Numbered from the stretch's first letter, positions 8,423-15,728 are shown. The stretch: 64,000 nt of DNA from Rhodococcus sp. P1Y (GCF_003641205.1 NZ_CP032762.1:1488001-1552000), one strand, 5' to 3'. Translations and numbers: made by a program. The notes: generated by a model not told the origin, from the letters alone.

Positions 8423-8478
8423 CGAGATCGAAGTTGTGCACTGCTTTCGGGCGAATTCGGTGCACAACCTCGATCTCG
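8423..8478. repeat. Second hairpin containing GTTGTGCAC
   Basis: Arms CGAGATCGAAGTTGTGCAC (8423-8441) and GTGCACAACCTCGATCTCG (8460-8478) pair over 19 bases with one mismatch. It lies just past the stop of the transglutaminase gene and could end its transcript. The core GTTGTGC is shared with the neighbouring hairpin, and a single arm (CGAGGTTGTGCA) is seen near 5208. Confidence 0.7.
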
Positions 8479-8485
8479 GCGGAGG

Positions 8486-9292
8486 TCAGGTGAGGGAGAC
8501 GAGCTCGGTGATGTCGTCGGTGGGTAGTTCTCCGTCGACGACGGCGGTGACGACCGAGCTGTTGAGCGTGATCGCACCCTTGTGGTTGTCGAGGAACGCG
8601 GTGTCGGCGGCGTCGCGGCCGGTCGCGATGCGGACCAGCGTCGAACGCGGAGCCAAGCAGGTGGCGTCGACCACTCGCCACGTTCCCCCGACGAAAGCCT
8701 CGGCGACGGCGTGGAAGTCCATCGGATCGCAGCCCGGTGCGTAGACCGCGACGAGGCGAGCCGGCACGTTCACTGCACGCAGCATCGCGACCACCAGGTG
8801 CGAGTAGTCACGGCACACACCAGCGCCGGCGAGCAGGGTGTCGGTCGCGCCGTCGATGGGATCGCTGCTGCCCGGCACGTAGTTCAAGCGCGCGCCGACC
8901 CACGACGAGATGCGCTCGAGCAGCTCCTCGGAGTCCGCGTAGTCGCCGAACTCGGTGGCCGCGAAGCCGTAGAACTTGTCGGCCTCGGCGTAGCGGCTGG
9001 GGCGGAGGTAGAGCGACATGTCGTAGTCGGTGACGGGCGCAGGTGTCGTGTTGCCGAGGACGGTTGCGTCGTAGGCGACCTGCAGGTTTCCGGCATCCGC
9101 CGGGAACACATGGATGCGGTTGCCGTGGGCGCCGCTGACTTCCTTGGCCTGAATCGGGTTGCCGTCGAGGAGAAAGCTGAGCGATTCCGTCACGGTGGTA
9201 CCCGGGTGCGGCGCGATGGCGATCTGGAATTCGAGGGTGGTGGGGGCGGTGATGTCGACGTCGAGGCGCGCGGACACGTCACGTTTGAGCAC
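8486..9292 (-). CDS. Transglutaminase-like cysteine protease-fold protein
   Basis: 268 residues from GTG 9292, chosen because AGGAG lies a few bases upstream. The N-terminal ~130 residues are beta-rich (bacterial transglutaminase-like N-terminal region) and the C-terminal half is the transglutaminase core. The catalytic triad can be seen: Cys in GAGVCRDYSHL, His in DFHAVAEAF and Asp in RVVDATCLAP. No signal peptide, so cytoplasmic. Such proteins in actinobacteria are often near proteasome/amide-ligase-like genes; none is adjacent here. Probable amide hydrolase or peptidase with unknown substrate. Confidence 0.9.
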   Translation of the reverse strand: MLKRDVSARLDVDITAPTTLEFQIAIAPHPGTTVTESLSFLLDGNPIQAKEVSGAHGNRIHVFPADAGNLQVAYDATVLGNTTPAPVTDYDMSLYLRPSRYAEADKFYGFAATEFGDYADSEELLERISSWVGARLNYVPGSSDPIDGATDTLLAGAGVCRDYSHLVVAMLRAVNVPARLVAVYAPGCDPMDFHAVAEAFVGGTWRVVDATCLAPRSTLVRIATGRDAADTAFLDNHKGAITLNSSVVTAVVDGELPTDDITELVSLT

Positions 9293-9487
9293 TGGATCTC
9301 CTGGGTTTCGGCTTGAATGTCGACCGGCACGGCGAACATCGCGCAAGTACCCCGGGCCGCGAACGTCCAATCTGCGACTGCGTCACATCCCCTGCCGGGA
9401 GCACCTGGGCGCAGAATCATACTGACAAGTTGGATTCGGTCGTCTAACTTGAGAGACGGCTCGGGGTCGACATGTGAAGGGGGTGCG

Positions 9488-9727
9488 ATGGCCAGCTCGT
9501 TCTCGGATGCAGAGATTGTGGCGTTCGCGCAGAGATGGGATCCGTACGGAGGGCCGGCGCCGTCGGAGGTTTTCTTGCACTTCGGGTGTCCCGTCAACGT
9601 CTATCAGGACCGATTGCAGGCAGCACTCGACTCCGTCGTGGACGAAGACCATGCCCGACGCGATCGCATGCTCGAATACGCCCGTCGACCGCACGTGGTC
9701 GACGAGACCCTATGGACTCTGCAATAA
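9488..9727 (+). CDS. Small hypothetical protein (DUF3263-like helical fold possible)
   Basis: 79 residues from ATG 9488 with GAAGGGGG upstream. The layout FSDAEIVAFAQRWDPYGG...VFLHFGCPVNVYQDRL is like the small DUF3263 helix-turn-helix proteins of actinobacteria (acidic start, WxxYxG, then a recognition-type helix), but the match is weak. The 195 bases between this gene and the divergent transglutaminase gene hold the promoters; I see no clear operator. The next gene begins 26 bases downstream and is probably co-transcribed. Confidence 0.6.
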   Translation: MASSFSDAEIVAFAQRWDPYGGPAPSEVFLHFGCPVNVYQDRLQAALDSVVDEDHARRDRMLEYARRPHVVDETLWTLQ

Positions 9728-9752
9728 AGGCTGTCCGCAGCATGGTGAAGCG

Positions 9753-10148
9753 GTGAAGAAGTTCGTCACTGCTGCCGTGTTGCTCATCCTGGGTGCGTCG
9801 GGACTGTTCAACGGCATCGCGCTGGTCTCCGACCCCAACGGCGGCACCCTCGGGCTCAGCGTGGACATGCTGCCCGCATGGCACACCTGGGACTACCGAT
9901 ACGCCGGCGCATTCGTGCTCGTGGCACTGGGGATCGCTCCGCTCGTGGTGGCCGCTGCCGTGATCGTCGACGTGTCCGGCTCACTGCTCGTTGCAGGCGT
10001 GGTCGGCGCGACGGCGATCGGCTGGGCACTGTGGCAGTACCTGGTGCTCGACATCTGGGCGCCGCAGGCCTATCTCGTGCTCGGTCTGATCGGCATCGTG
10101 CTGGTTATCGGTTCGGTCGATTCGGTGGCGAGGCGACTCCGCCCGTGA
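9753..10148 (+). CDS. Four-helix integral membrane protein
   Basis: 131 residues from GTG 9753. Four hydrophobic segments: KFVTAAVLLILGASGLFNGI, YAGAFVLVALGIAPLVVAAA, SLLVAGVVGATAIGWALW and AYLVLGLIGIVLVIGSV, with a short Arg-rich C-terminus. Function unknown; the loop WHTWDYRYAG is distinctive. The stop lies inside the left arm of a perfect hairpin repeat (10145-10184), which probably ends the transcript. Confidence 0.75.
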   Translation: MKKFVTAAVLLILGASGLFNGIALVSDPNGGTLGLSVDMLPAWHTWDYRYAGAFVLVALGIAPLVVAAAVIVDVSGSLLVAGVVGATAIGWALWQYLVLDIWAPQAYLVLGLIGIVLVIGSVDSVARRLRP

Positions 10149-10184
10149 GTGCGTAGTTACGTCGGGCGGTAACTACGCACTCAC
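10145..10184. repeat. GTGAGTGCGTAGTTAC hairpin repeat, copy 1
   Basis: Arms GTGAGTGCGTAGTTAC (10145-10160) and GTAACTACGCACTCAC (10169-10184) are perfectly complementary over 16 bases with an 8-base loop (GTCGGGCG). Near-identical copies lie at 10202-10241 and 24269-24308. A stable stem like this can act as a bidirectional terminator; there is no T tract. Confidence 0.8.
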
Positions 10185-10201
10185 CGAGCAGGTCCACGGC
10201 C

Positions 10202-10241
10202 GTGAGCGGGTAATTACGTCGGGCGGTAACTACGCACTCAC
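10202..10241. repeat. GTGAGTGCGTAGTTAC hairpin repeat, copy 2
   Basis: Left arm GTGAGCGGGTAATTAC differs from the family at three positions, the right arm GTAACTACGCACTCAC is intact, and the loop GTCGGGCG is the same as in copy 1. It stands 17 bases after copy 1, in tandem, between a plus-strand membrane protein gene and the minus-strand XRE regulator gene. Confidence 0.75.
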
Positions 10242-10259
10242 AGGCGGCGGAGCCGCACG

Positions 10260-10460
10260 TCAGGCGGACTCGTCCGGCATGAAAATATCTTCGATGGCGC
10301 AATCGAATGCCGTCGCCAGGCGAAAGGCGACCGGAAGACTGGGATCGTAGCGCTCCTTCTCGAGCGAGATGACCGTCAATCGCGTCACTCCGATGCGATC
10401 CGCCAGTTCCGCTTGAGACCAACCCAATTGGAGGCGTCGGCGTCGTACGTCGTTCTTCAC
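10260..10460 (-). CDS. XRE-family (Cro/C1-type) transcriptional regulator
   Basis: 66 residues, almost entirely a helix-turn-helix domain: RRRRLQLGWSQAELADRIGV-TRLTVISLEKERYDPSL-PVAFRLATAF, with the acidic tail EDIFMPDES. This is the YozG-like class of very small XRE regulators that usually sit next to a membrane protein gene. The GTG start follows the stop of that membrane protein gene by one base, so the two are one operon. The likely target is the TATAG-type operator at 10873-10914 (inference from position). Confidence 0.9.
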   Translation of the reverse strand: MKNDVRRRRLQLGWSQAELADRIGVTRLTVISLEKERYDPSLPVAFRLATAFDCAIEDIFMPDESA

Positions 10461-10461
10461 G

Positions 10462-10863
10462 TCACGCAGACAGGGTTCGGTACCGCTGGAGCGCGTAGCG
10501 GAGTGTGCACGACCCGAAAGCCACGACGAGTAGTGAGGTCAGCAACAGAGTCGGGGAGAGATCGACTCGGGTGATGGACACCGCGGTGAGTGACAGACCC
10601 ATGACGACAACGAGATCGGTGGCCGTTCCACTCAAAGCAGAGTTCAGCCAACGAGATTCGACATCGTCCTCGGTGATGTCCGCGGTAGTTGCGGGAGCGA
10701 CGAACACGACCCAGCCGAGGCCGATTCCGACGGGCAAGGCGCACAGTGCGAACACCACCCCGGATATCGCGGGTGCGACCGGTGACAGCAGAAAAGCCAG
10801 TACACCGATGACAAGGCTGGTGGCCAGCGCAACCGCGCCGGCCAGAATGCGTCGAACAGTCAT
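10462..10863 (-). CDS. Membrane protein paired with XRE regulator
   Basis: 133 residues from ATG 10863 with AGGAGGAG upstream. Four hydrophobic segments: ILAGAVALATSLVIGVLAFLL, ISGVVFALCALPVGIGLGWVVFV, ATDLVVVMGLSLTAVSI and LLLTSLLVVAFGSCTLRYAL. The topology matches the DUF2178-like membrane partners of small XRE regulators. It probably senses or responds to membrane stress, but this is unproven. The promoter overlaps a nested palindrome, so the pair is likely autoregulated. Confidence 0.8.
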   Translation of the reverse strand: MTVRRILAGAVALATSLVIGVLAFLLSPVAPAISGVVFALCALPVGIGLGWVVFVAPATTADITEDDVESRWLNSALSGTATDLVVVMGLSLTAVSITRVDLSPTLLLTSLLVVAFGSCTLRYALQRYRTLSA

Positions 10864-10872
10864 GCGCTCCTC

Positions 10873-10914
10873 CTGATGTATAGAACACTATACGTATAGC
10901 GGACTATACATCAG
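10873..10914 (-). promoter_or_regulatory. Nested palindromic operator of the XRE/membrane protein operon
   Basis: Outer arms CTGATGTATAG (10873-10883) and CTATACATCAG (10904-10914) are perfectly complementary. Inside is a second perfect palindrome, CTATACGTATAG (10888-10899). The whole reads as two TATAG-N4-CTATA sites in tandem. TATAGT hexamers on the minus strand could be the -10 element. It ends ten bases before the start codon at 10863, ideal for autorepression. Confidence 0.75.
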
Positions 10915-10921
10915 GACTGTG

Positions 10922-11131
10922 CTACTTCTTCTTGTTCTTTCCAGCGGACTTGTCCGCGCGACGCTGTGCAAACGCGCCGCCCTTCTTCAATGCCTTCGAA
11001 ATGATATTTGGCTTGCCCGAACGCTTTTCGATGGTGAGCCCACCGAGAACGAGAAGTCGGGCGAGGATGGGCAGGCCGATCGCGACGATGAGGTAGCGAT
11101 ACAGGTACTTGCGGGCCAGAAGTGGAAGCAT
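10922..11131 (-). CDS. Small single-span membrane protein with Lys-rich tail
   Basis: 69 residues. One or two hydrophobic segments (YLYRYLIVAIGLPILARLLVLGGL) are followed by a strongly basic tail ending SAGKNKKK. Family unknown to me. It lies 13 bases after the LapA-like gene and is probably co-transcribed. It ends just upstream of the XRE operon promoter. Confidence 0.7.
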   Translation of the reverse strand: MLPLLARKYLYRYLIVAIGLPILARLLVLGGLTIEKRSGKPNIISKALKKGGAFAQRRADKSAGKNKKK

Positions 11132-11144
11132 TGGAGATCCTCTC

Positions 11145-11411
11145 TCAGCGCACTGCGCGGCGAACGCGCACTGCAGCGCTCACAGCCAGCGTGATGATGG
11201 ATCCGACGACCGCGGCACCGAGCAACCAGACGCCCTGAGCCAGATCGAAGTTCCAGCCGATGAAGTTGATGCGCGTGTGCACGGTGTTCTGGAGTACGAA
11301 GATCACGAGTGCAACTACGAGCACGAGCGCAATCACCAGTGCGAACTTGGAAAAGACACCACCCTTACGACGGGGTGCCGGGCGAGTAGTGGTGGGATCG
11401 GTGGCGGTCAT
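11145..11411 (-). CDS. LapA-domain (DUF1049) membrane protein
   Basis: 88 residues. A basic N-terminus (RPAPRRKGG) is followed by a membrane segment FALVIALVLVVALVIFVLQN, a short loop TVHTRINFIGWNFDL and a second segment GVWLLGAAVVGSIITLAVSA. The F-V-L-Q-N...V...F...F pattern is diagnostic of the LapA/DUF1049 family. In actinobacteria its job is unclear; possibly envelope stress, given the CsbD gene next to it. Confidence 0.85.
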   Translation of the reverse strand: MTATDPTTTRPAPRRKGGVFSKFALVIALVLVVALVIFVLQNTVHTRINFIGWNFDLAQGVWLLGAAVVGSIITLAVSAAVRVRRAVR

Positions 11412-11501
11412 TGGTGGTCCTTGTCGATGAGTGAACGAGTACGGGGGCCGTCGGGGCCGCTGATCCGTGGATCAGCGGCCCCAACAGCGTGAAGAGACGG
11501 A

Positions 11502-11672
11502 CTACTTGAAGGTGTCCTTGATGTTCTCTCCGACCTTCTTGACGCCTGCGGAGCCCTGGTCCGTCTTGCCCTCTGCCTTGAGGTCCTTGTTGTCGGTGAC
11601 ATCGCCGACGACCTCTTTGGCCTTGCCGAGTGCGTCTTCTGCTGCGTTCTTTGCCTTGTCGATGAAGCTCAT
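11502..11672 (-). CDS. CsbD-family stress-response protein
   Basis: 56 residues from ATG 11672 with GGAGAGG upstream; the frame extends further 5' but without coding character. The composition (Lys, Asp, Glu, Ala; no Cys, no Trp) and segments FIDKAKNAAEDALGKAKEVV and LKAEGKTDQGSAGVKKVGENIKD are typical of CsbD-like proteins, which are induced by general stress and of unknown mechanism. It stands at the head of a minus-strand group with the LapA-like gene, 90 bases away. Confidence 0.85.
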   Translation of the reverse strand: MSFIDKAKNAAEDALGKAKEVVGDVTDNKDLKAEGKTDQGSAGVKKVGENIKDTFK

Positions 11673-11789
11673 GTCGCTACACCTCTCCGTTGAGTGTGAT
11701 TGTAAGTTGCAGATAGTTAGTCGGTTCTCGACGGAGAAAGCAAACGTCGGCGGATTGTGATGTGGGGCACATCGTTTGGTTCCGGGCGG

Positions 11790-11936
11790 GGTGACCGAAT
11801 GAGTCATTCGATCCGCGGGGTGCTCGGTGCACGGGTTTCAGCGAGTGCGCGGGTTGCAACCGGTGCTTGGGCTGGAACGCGCGCGTACGGGCTCGTAGGT
11901 GACCGAATGAGTCGTTCGGTCCGGCGGGGTGCTCGA
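11790..11936. repeat. ~150-bp dispersed intergenic repeat, copy A
   Basis: Bounded by GTGACCGAATGAGTCATTCG (from 11791) and GTGACCGAATGAGTCGTTCG (from 11899), with the internal blocks GGGTTGCAACCGGTGC and TGGGCTGGAACGCGCGCGT. The same order of blocks recurs at 22613-22770. It fills the gap between the CsbD gene and the GNAT gene. No ORF in it looks coding. Confidence 0.8.
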
Positions 11937-11937
11937 G

Positions 11938-12474
11938 TCAGCGCTCGTCGCGCAGGAGGGCGTACAGAAAAGTGTCCGACCAGGCGTCCTTGTTCCACCA
12001 ATCCTGCAGAAAGTGGCCCTCCCGGCGCATACCGAGCCGTTCGGCGAGCCTGGCCGACGAGTCGTTGCGCGCGTCCATCTGCGCGATTGCGCGGTGCACA
12101 CGCGGCAACTCGAACACTGTCTCTATGAATGCCGTGGCCGCTTCGGTGGCGTAGCCGTAACCGTGAAAGCGCGGTGAGAACGTCCACCCCAGCTCGACGG
12201 TGTGATTGGTTTCGTTGACGAAGTGAGCCGACAGATTGCCGATGATTCGCCCGTCCAGCAGCACGACTGCGTTGAGATCACCGTCGTCGAGATTGGTTCG
12301 CCCACTTCGGATTTCGACGTTCTTGCGTGCGTCGTCCGCCGTCCACGGGCCGTGCAGAAGATAGCGGCACACCTCGGGATCGGAGTAGTACTCCAACATC
12401 TCCTTCTCGTCACCGACGGCGACCGTGCGAAGGGAAAGTCGTGCAGTCTGCTTCGTCCAGGCAGGCGTCGTCAC
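11938..12474 (-). CDS. GNAT N-acetyltransferase, RimJ/RimL type
   Basis: 178 residues. The start TARLSLRTVAVGDEKEMLEYY matches the RimL-type 'T.RL.LR' N-terminus. The acetyl-CoA loop is visible as FSPRFHGYGYATEAATAFI (Q/RxxGxG/A replaced by RFHGYGYA), and the final motif NDSSARLAERLGMRREG is the classical GNAT C-terminal N-x-x-S-x-x-L-x-E-x-x-GF/M pattern. It probably acetylates a protein N-terminus or a small amine. It is a single gene, ended by the dispersed repeat. Confidence 0.9.
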   Translation of the reverse strand: MTTPAWTKQTARLSLRTVAVGDEKEMLEYYSDPEVCRYLLHGPWTADDARKNVEIRSGRTNLDDGDLNAVVLLDGRIIGNLSAHFVNETNHTVELGWTFSPRFHGYGYATEAATAFIETVFELPRVHRAIAQMDARNDSSARLAERLGMRREGHFLQDWWNKDAWSDTFLYALLRDER

Positions 12475-12484
12475 GCCCGATACC

Positions 12485-12619
12485 CTACTCGGCGCGCGGA
12501 GGACGAGCTTCGAGGAACATCTGGAGGAACGAAGAGGTGGAGTAGTTTTGCGACGCCGTGTCGTCGTTCCCGTCGTCGCCGACGGTGGAGCCGGACTGAG
12601 ACTGGTCCTGCATCGTCAT
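12485..12619 (-). CDS. 44-residue small ORF coupled to the STAS gene
   Basis: ATG at 12619 overlaps the STAS gene stop by four bases (ATGA), and AGGAGGG lies eight bases upstream inside the STAS gene. The peptide begins MTMQDQSQSGSTVGDDGNDD, is acidic in its first half, and ends SSFLQMFLEARPPRAE, a short amphipathic helix. The strong ribosome-binding site, perfect overlap and normal composition argue for a real gene. I know no family; co-expression suggests it works with the STAS protein or its anti-sigma partner. Confidence 0.6.
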   Translation of the reverse strand: MTMQDQSQSGSTVGDDGNDDTASQNYSTSSFLQMFLEARPPRAE

Positions 12620-12999
12620 ACCGCGGCCCTCCTGTCGAAGCCGCTGTCGACCAGGAGCGACCCTGCTCCGAGAACGTCGAGGATCATCCGGACCGGACGC
12701 GTCGGCGCGAAGATGCGAACGTCGGCGGTGCTGGCGGATGCGGCGTCGATAACGGCGTTGGCGGCGCCGGAGTACATGAACGACACTCCGGAAAGGTCGA
12801 CGAGCACGTCGGAGCCGCGCCCCACGAGCTGGTCGAGGCTGTCGACCAGCTCGGCGCGAGCGGTGATGTCCAGATCGCCGGCGACGCGAAGTATGGCGAA
12901 CTCGGCCGAGTAGGACTCGGTCTCGATCGTGAACCGGCTCGTGAGTTCAGGAGGCAGAGCAAAGGAGTCGATGGACAAAGGGTTGGTCGCGGTGATCAT
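12616..12999 (-). CDS. STAS-domain anti-sigma factor antagonist-like protein
   Basis: 127 residues. The STAS pattern is clear: FAILRVAGDLDITARAELVDSLDQL, then VLVDLSGVSFMYSGAANAVIDA. The usual phospho-serine motif (F-x-D-S-S-G) is replaced by FMYSGA; one Ser remains in the right place. Such proteins bind RsbW-type anti-sigma kinases and free the sigma factor. No kinase or sigma gene is adjacent; a kinase-like gene lies at 32318. A small ORF is coupled at the 3' end. Upstream 13000-13165 holds only the promoter, without a repeat I can call. Confidence 0.85.
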   Translation of the reverse strand: MITATNPLSIDSFALPPELTSRFTIETESYSAEFAILRVAGDLDITARAELVDSLDQLVGRGSDVLVDLSGVSFMYSGAANAVIDAASASTADVRIFAPTRPVRMILDVLGAGSLLVDSGFDRRAAV

Positions 13000-13165
13000 G
13001 GTTCGGCCCTTCGCGTCGGAAGTTCGTGCTTGACATGAACTTTGTCAGGAGAAGGTCACATCGCCATTTCGAGATCCATCACGGTGAGATATCCACCTGG
13101 TAACAGATCGATAACGGGCCCTCGGTGTCAGCGCGGATGCTCATCGGGCATCGTGAAACGCGGTG

Positions 13166-13717
13166 TTACCGGCCTGCGCCACTGCCCGTCGAGGGAAGTT
13201 GAAAACCGGGAGGCGGGCAGTAGGTGTGATCGCAGAGATCGAACCCCTGGCTCTCGAGATTCGGGACTGCGTCCGGATTGACGAAGGTCAAACCGTCGGG
13301 CGAAGTGCACGACACCGGGCCGCATGTCGTACCGAGCGGAAATCCGCGCGAATCGATGGCACTCGGCGGCGGCGGAGGCGGCGCCGGCTCATCGGGAACC
13401 TGCCGCGGTACGGGTGCAAAGGTCGGAGGATCCGCAGGCTCGACGAAAATCTGCTGGGGGGCGGCCGGTTCCTCGTATGTGGAGGGTGCCTGCACGGACG
13501 CGACGATGCTCGGCGGCACGAGCGGCGGCGTCTCCACCGTCGTGGGCGGGGTGGTCGTCGCCGGGCTGGATGTTGCGCTTGAGGTGGACGTCGGCGTCGG
13601 CGATGGTTCCGCGTTATCCGTGCCCGCTGTGCATGCCGTCAGCAGGCTGATCGAGGCTACGGCCAGCAGAAACGCTGCACGAGGACGCCATTGGGATCCA
13701 CTCGGCCGATTCGGCAT
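13166..13717 (-). CDS. Pro/Thr-rich lipoprotein
   Basis: 183 residues from ATG 13717, behind a GGGGG tract. The signal peptide RPRAAFLLAVASISLLTAC ends in the lipobox LTAC. The mature N-terminus is a long Ser/Thr/Pro linker suited to crossing the peptidoglycan, and the C-terminal ~60 residues have four Cys (LGTTCGPVSCTSPDG, FDLCDHTYCPPPGF), probably two disulphides. Function unknown. The C-terminal Cys-rich region is similar in style to the lipoprotein at 29933-30421. Confidence 0.8.
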   Translation of the reverse strand: MPNRPSGSQWRPRAAFLLAVASISLLTACTAGTDNAEPSPTPTSTSSATSSPATTTPPTTVETPPLVPPSIVASVQAPSTYEEPAAPQQIFVEPADPPTFAPVPRQVPDEPAPPPPPPSAIDSRGFPLGTTCGPVSCTSPDGLTFVNPDAVPNLESQGFDLCDHTYCPPPGFQLPSTGSGAGR

Positions 13718-13992
13718 GTCCCCCCAATCCGTCGTGTCAGTGTTGCGTCGTGAAGTCCGTTGTTCGAGGCGGAGGTTCATCGACAGGGCGAACCGAACCG
13801 CTCGGTGTGGATAACGGTACCCGACGGACGTCCTGCAGACTGCCCTGTCGAACCGTCGCATGGCGTCGAAGTATACGAATCGCCCGGTGTGTCAATCGAT
13901 ACCGACGCAGGGGCGGCTAAGACCGAAAAAACCCGTCGTGCAGTCGCTTTGGCTCGTCGGGACGTTGCGAAATGCCCGTGGACCGCCTGAAG

Positions 13993-14472
13993 TCAGCGGA
14001 ATGCCCGAGCCAAGAGCTCGAGAGCCGTCGTGACGCGGTCCCTGTCCTCGCCGAGACGCGCGAGAATCGCTGCGTGAGCGCGTAACTCACGCGGAAATAA
14101 ATCGTCGACGACGGTTTCGCCGTAAGTAGTGAGGCGCACCAGCGCGGATCGTTTGTCCTGCAGGTTTTCCTCACGGTAGATAATTTTGCGGGATTCGAGG
14201 CGCGACAGCGTCTTGCTCACGCCGGCACGCGACATTCCGAGACGCTCGGCCAGCCGGATCGCCGTCGTGCCCGCAGTGTCGTACCGGAGTGGGACGAGGA
14301 GTTCCATATCTGCGGGTGAGAGGGGTGATTCCTCGTAGACGTCGTCGACAACCCGACGCAGGGCCTCGCTGACCTCCTTGACCAGTGCGACGAGTGTCAT
14401 CGCCGACGTATCGAGACCTGGATTGTCGGCGCGCCATGCCTCGATCGTCGTCGTTCTCAAGTTCGATGTCAT
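13993..14472 (-). CDS. MarR-family transcriptional regulator
   Basis: 159 residues. The winged-helix region is RLAERLGMSRAGVSKTLSRLESRKIIYREENLQDKRSALVRLT, with the DxRS/A...LT wing of MarR proteins. It is divergent from an FAD oxidoreductase gene, and an 18-base perfect palindrome lies between them, as expected for a MarR repressor that controls its neighbour and itself. No Cys in the DNA-binding region, so redox sensing through the regulator is not evident. Confidence 0.92.
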   Translation of the reverse strand: MTSNLRTTTIEAWRADNPGLDTSAMTLVALVKEVSEALRRVVDDVYEESPLSPADMELLVPLRYDTAGTTAIRLAERLGMSRAGVSKTLSRLESRKIIYREENLQDKRSALVRLTTYGETVVDDLFPRELRAHAAILARLGEDRDRVTTALELLARAFR

Positions 14473-14483
14473 CGGTCGTCCCT

Positions 14484-14501
14484 TTGTTAACCAGTTAACA
14501 A
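14484..14501. promoter_or_regulatory. MarR operator palindrome
   Basis: TTGTTAACCAGTTAACAA is a perfect 18-base palindrome with 8-base arms around CA. It lies between the divergent MarR (start 14472) and oxidoreductase (start 14541) genes, where it would overlap both promoters. Size and symmetry fit a MarR dimer. Confidence 0.8.
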
Positions 14502-14540
14502 TTTGCTACGGTCACATTAGTCGAACATGGGGGAGGCTCA

Positions 14541-15458
14541 ATGACGGAATGCGACGTGGTGATCGTCGGCGGGGGTGCCGCAGGACTGAGCGCGGCGCTC
14601 GTGCTGTCTCGCGCCCGGCGAACGGTTCTGGTGATCGATTCGCGGAGTCCTCGCAACGCGAACGCGACTCATCTGCACGGATTCCTCACCCGAGACGGGA
14701 TGGGGACCTCGGAGTTTCTCGAGATCGGGCGTCGTGAAGTTCTCGGCTACGGCGCAAAGATCGAGCGGGGACGCGTGCAGTCGATCTCGGTCGACCCGTC
14801 GGATGTGGCCTTTACGGTTCGATGCGACGACGGAATTGCCGTGTCGGCGCGCAGCGTGTTGGTCGCAACCGGACTTCGAGACGAGCTCCCAGCGGTGCCA
14901 GGTGCGGCGGAGCTATGGGGCCGCAGCGTTCTCCACTGTCCCTACTGTCACGGTCACGAGGTACGGGACCAGCCCATCGGCGTGCTCGGCGGTGACAATC
15001 GGCCGTACAGCATCCATCAAGCGTCACTGGTTCGGCAGTGGTCGGAGAATGTCGTCTTCTTCCCGAACGGCATTCGGCTCGATCCGCAAGAACGGCGTCG
15101 ACTCCTCGCCCGGGGCGTCTACATCGCTGAGGGCAGCGTCCAGCGTGTCGACGACAGCGAGGGGGATGGGTTGACGGTCGTGCTCGACGACGGCCGAACC
15201 GTGCAGCGGGCGGCATTGTTCGTCGGGCCGCAGTTCGTCCCGCAGAATCAGTTGCTGATCGAGGTAGGCGCGTCGACGGACGAGTCGGGCTGGATCGTCA
15301 CCGATGCCGTCGGCGGAACCAGCGTCGCCGGGGTGTGGGCTGCGGGGAACGTGTCGAGCTCGCCTGCCCAGATCGTCGATGCAGCAGGCGCCGGATCCCG
15401 GGCCGCCATTGCAATCAACCATCACCTTCTCGAGCAGGACATCGTTGCGGCTTTGTAA
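14541..15458 (+). CDS. NAD(P)/FAD-dependent oxidoreductase, thioredoxin-reductase-like
   Basis: 305 residues, close to TrxB length. FAD-binding motif VVIVGGGAAGLSAALVLSRARR at the N-terminus; redox-active pair C-P-Y-C in HCPYCHGHEV; C-terminal FAD motif GVWAAGNVSSSPAQIVDAAGAG. The second nucleotide motif reads GVLGGDNRPY, not GxGxxA, so NADPH binding may be altered. This is the subgroup of thioredoxin-reductase-like proteins common in actinobacteria and usually under a MarR or similar regulator. The CxxC argues for disulphide exchange; the partner is unknown. Confidence 0.9.
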   Translation: MTECDVVIVGGGAAGLSAALVLSRARRTVLVIDSRSPRNANATHLHGFLTRDGMGTSEFLEIGRREVLGYGAKIERGRVQSISVDPSDVAFTVRCDDGIAVSARSVLVATGLRDELPAVPGAAELWGRSVLHCPYCHGHEVRDQPIGVLGGDNRPYSIHQASLVRQWSENVVFFPNGIRLDPQERRRLLARGVYIAEGSVQRVDDSEGDGLTVVLDDGRTVQRAALFVGPQFVPQNQLLIEVGASTDESGWIVTDAVGGTSVAGVWAAGNVSSSPAQIVDAAGAGSRAAIAINHHLLEQDIVAAL

Positions 15459-15687
15459 GAATTTTGCTCGAGCTGATTTTTAATGGTGGTGCGCCCGCGA
15501 CGAACCTGATTCGAGCTGGAATAGCCGCAGGTGAGCGTACTCCAAGCCCGATGTATTGCTGTGGGTCACGCAGGCTCATCGATCTCCTAAAACCCTGAAC
15601 TCCCGGGGAAATACCGGTAACGTCCCCGAATTGGAAGCCGGCAGCACTGTCTTCGGTGGAGTACGCGGCCGCACAAAGGGAGAATTC

Positions 15688-15728
15688 GTGGACCTGTGGA
15701 ATTACCTTCAGGGGCGGGGGGGGAGTTT
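15688..15728 (+). other. True start of first ProW-type permease, interrupted by a frameshift at an 8-G run
   Basis: GTG 15688 has GGGAGA at the right distance and encodes VDLWNYLQGRGG, the expected family N-terminus. It then runs out of frame after the tract GGGGCGGGGGGGG. Adding one G would join it to EFLSFLTYQHASLAFQ in the frame that begins at 15696. The 8-G run is either a sequencing error, a real loss of function or a slipped-strand switch. Confidence 0.75.

Noticed and set aside
11757..12128. Plus-strand ORF across the dispersed repeat
   Set aside because: Arg/Gly/Ala-only translation through the repeat and the 3' part of the GNAT gene on the other strand; no ribosome-binding site.
15459..15687. 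Possible riboswitch before the osmoprotectant operon
   Set aside because: CCGGGGAAATACCGG and nearby blocks recall parts of the c-di-AMP (ydaO) motif, but I cannot build its conserved pseudosymmetric stems. A covariance-model search would decide.
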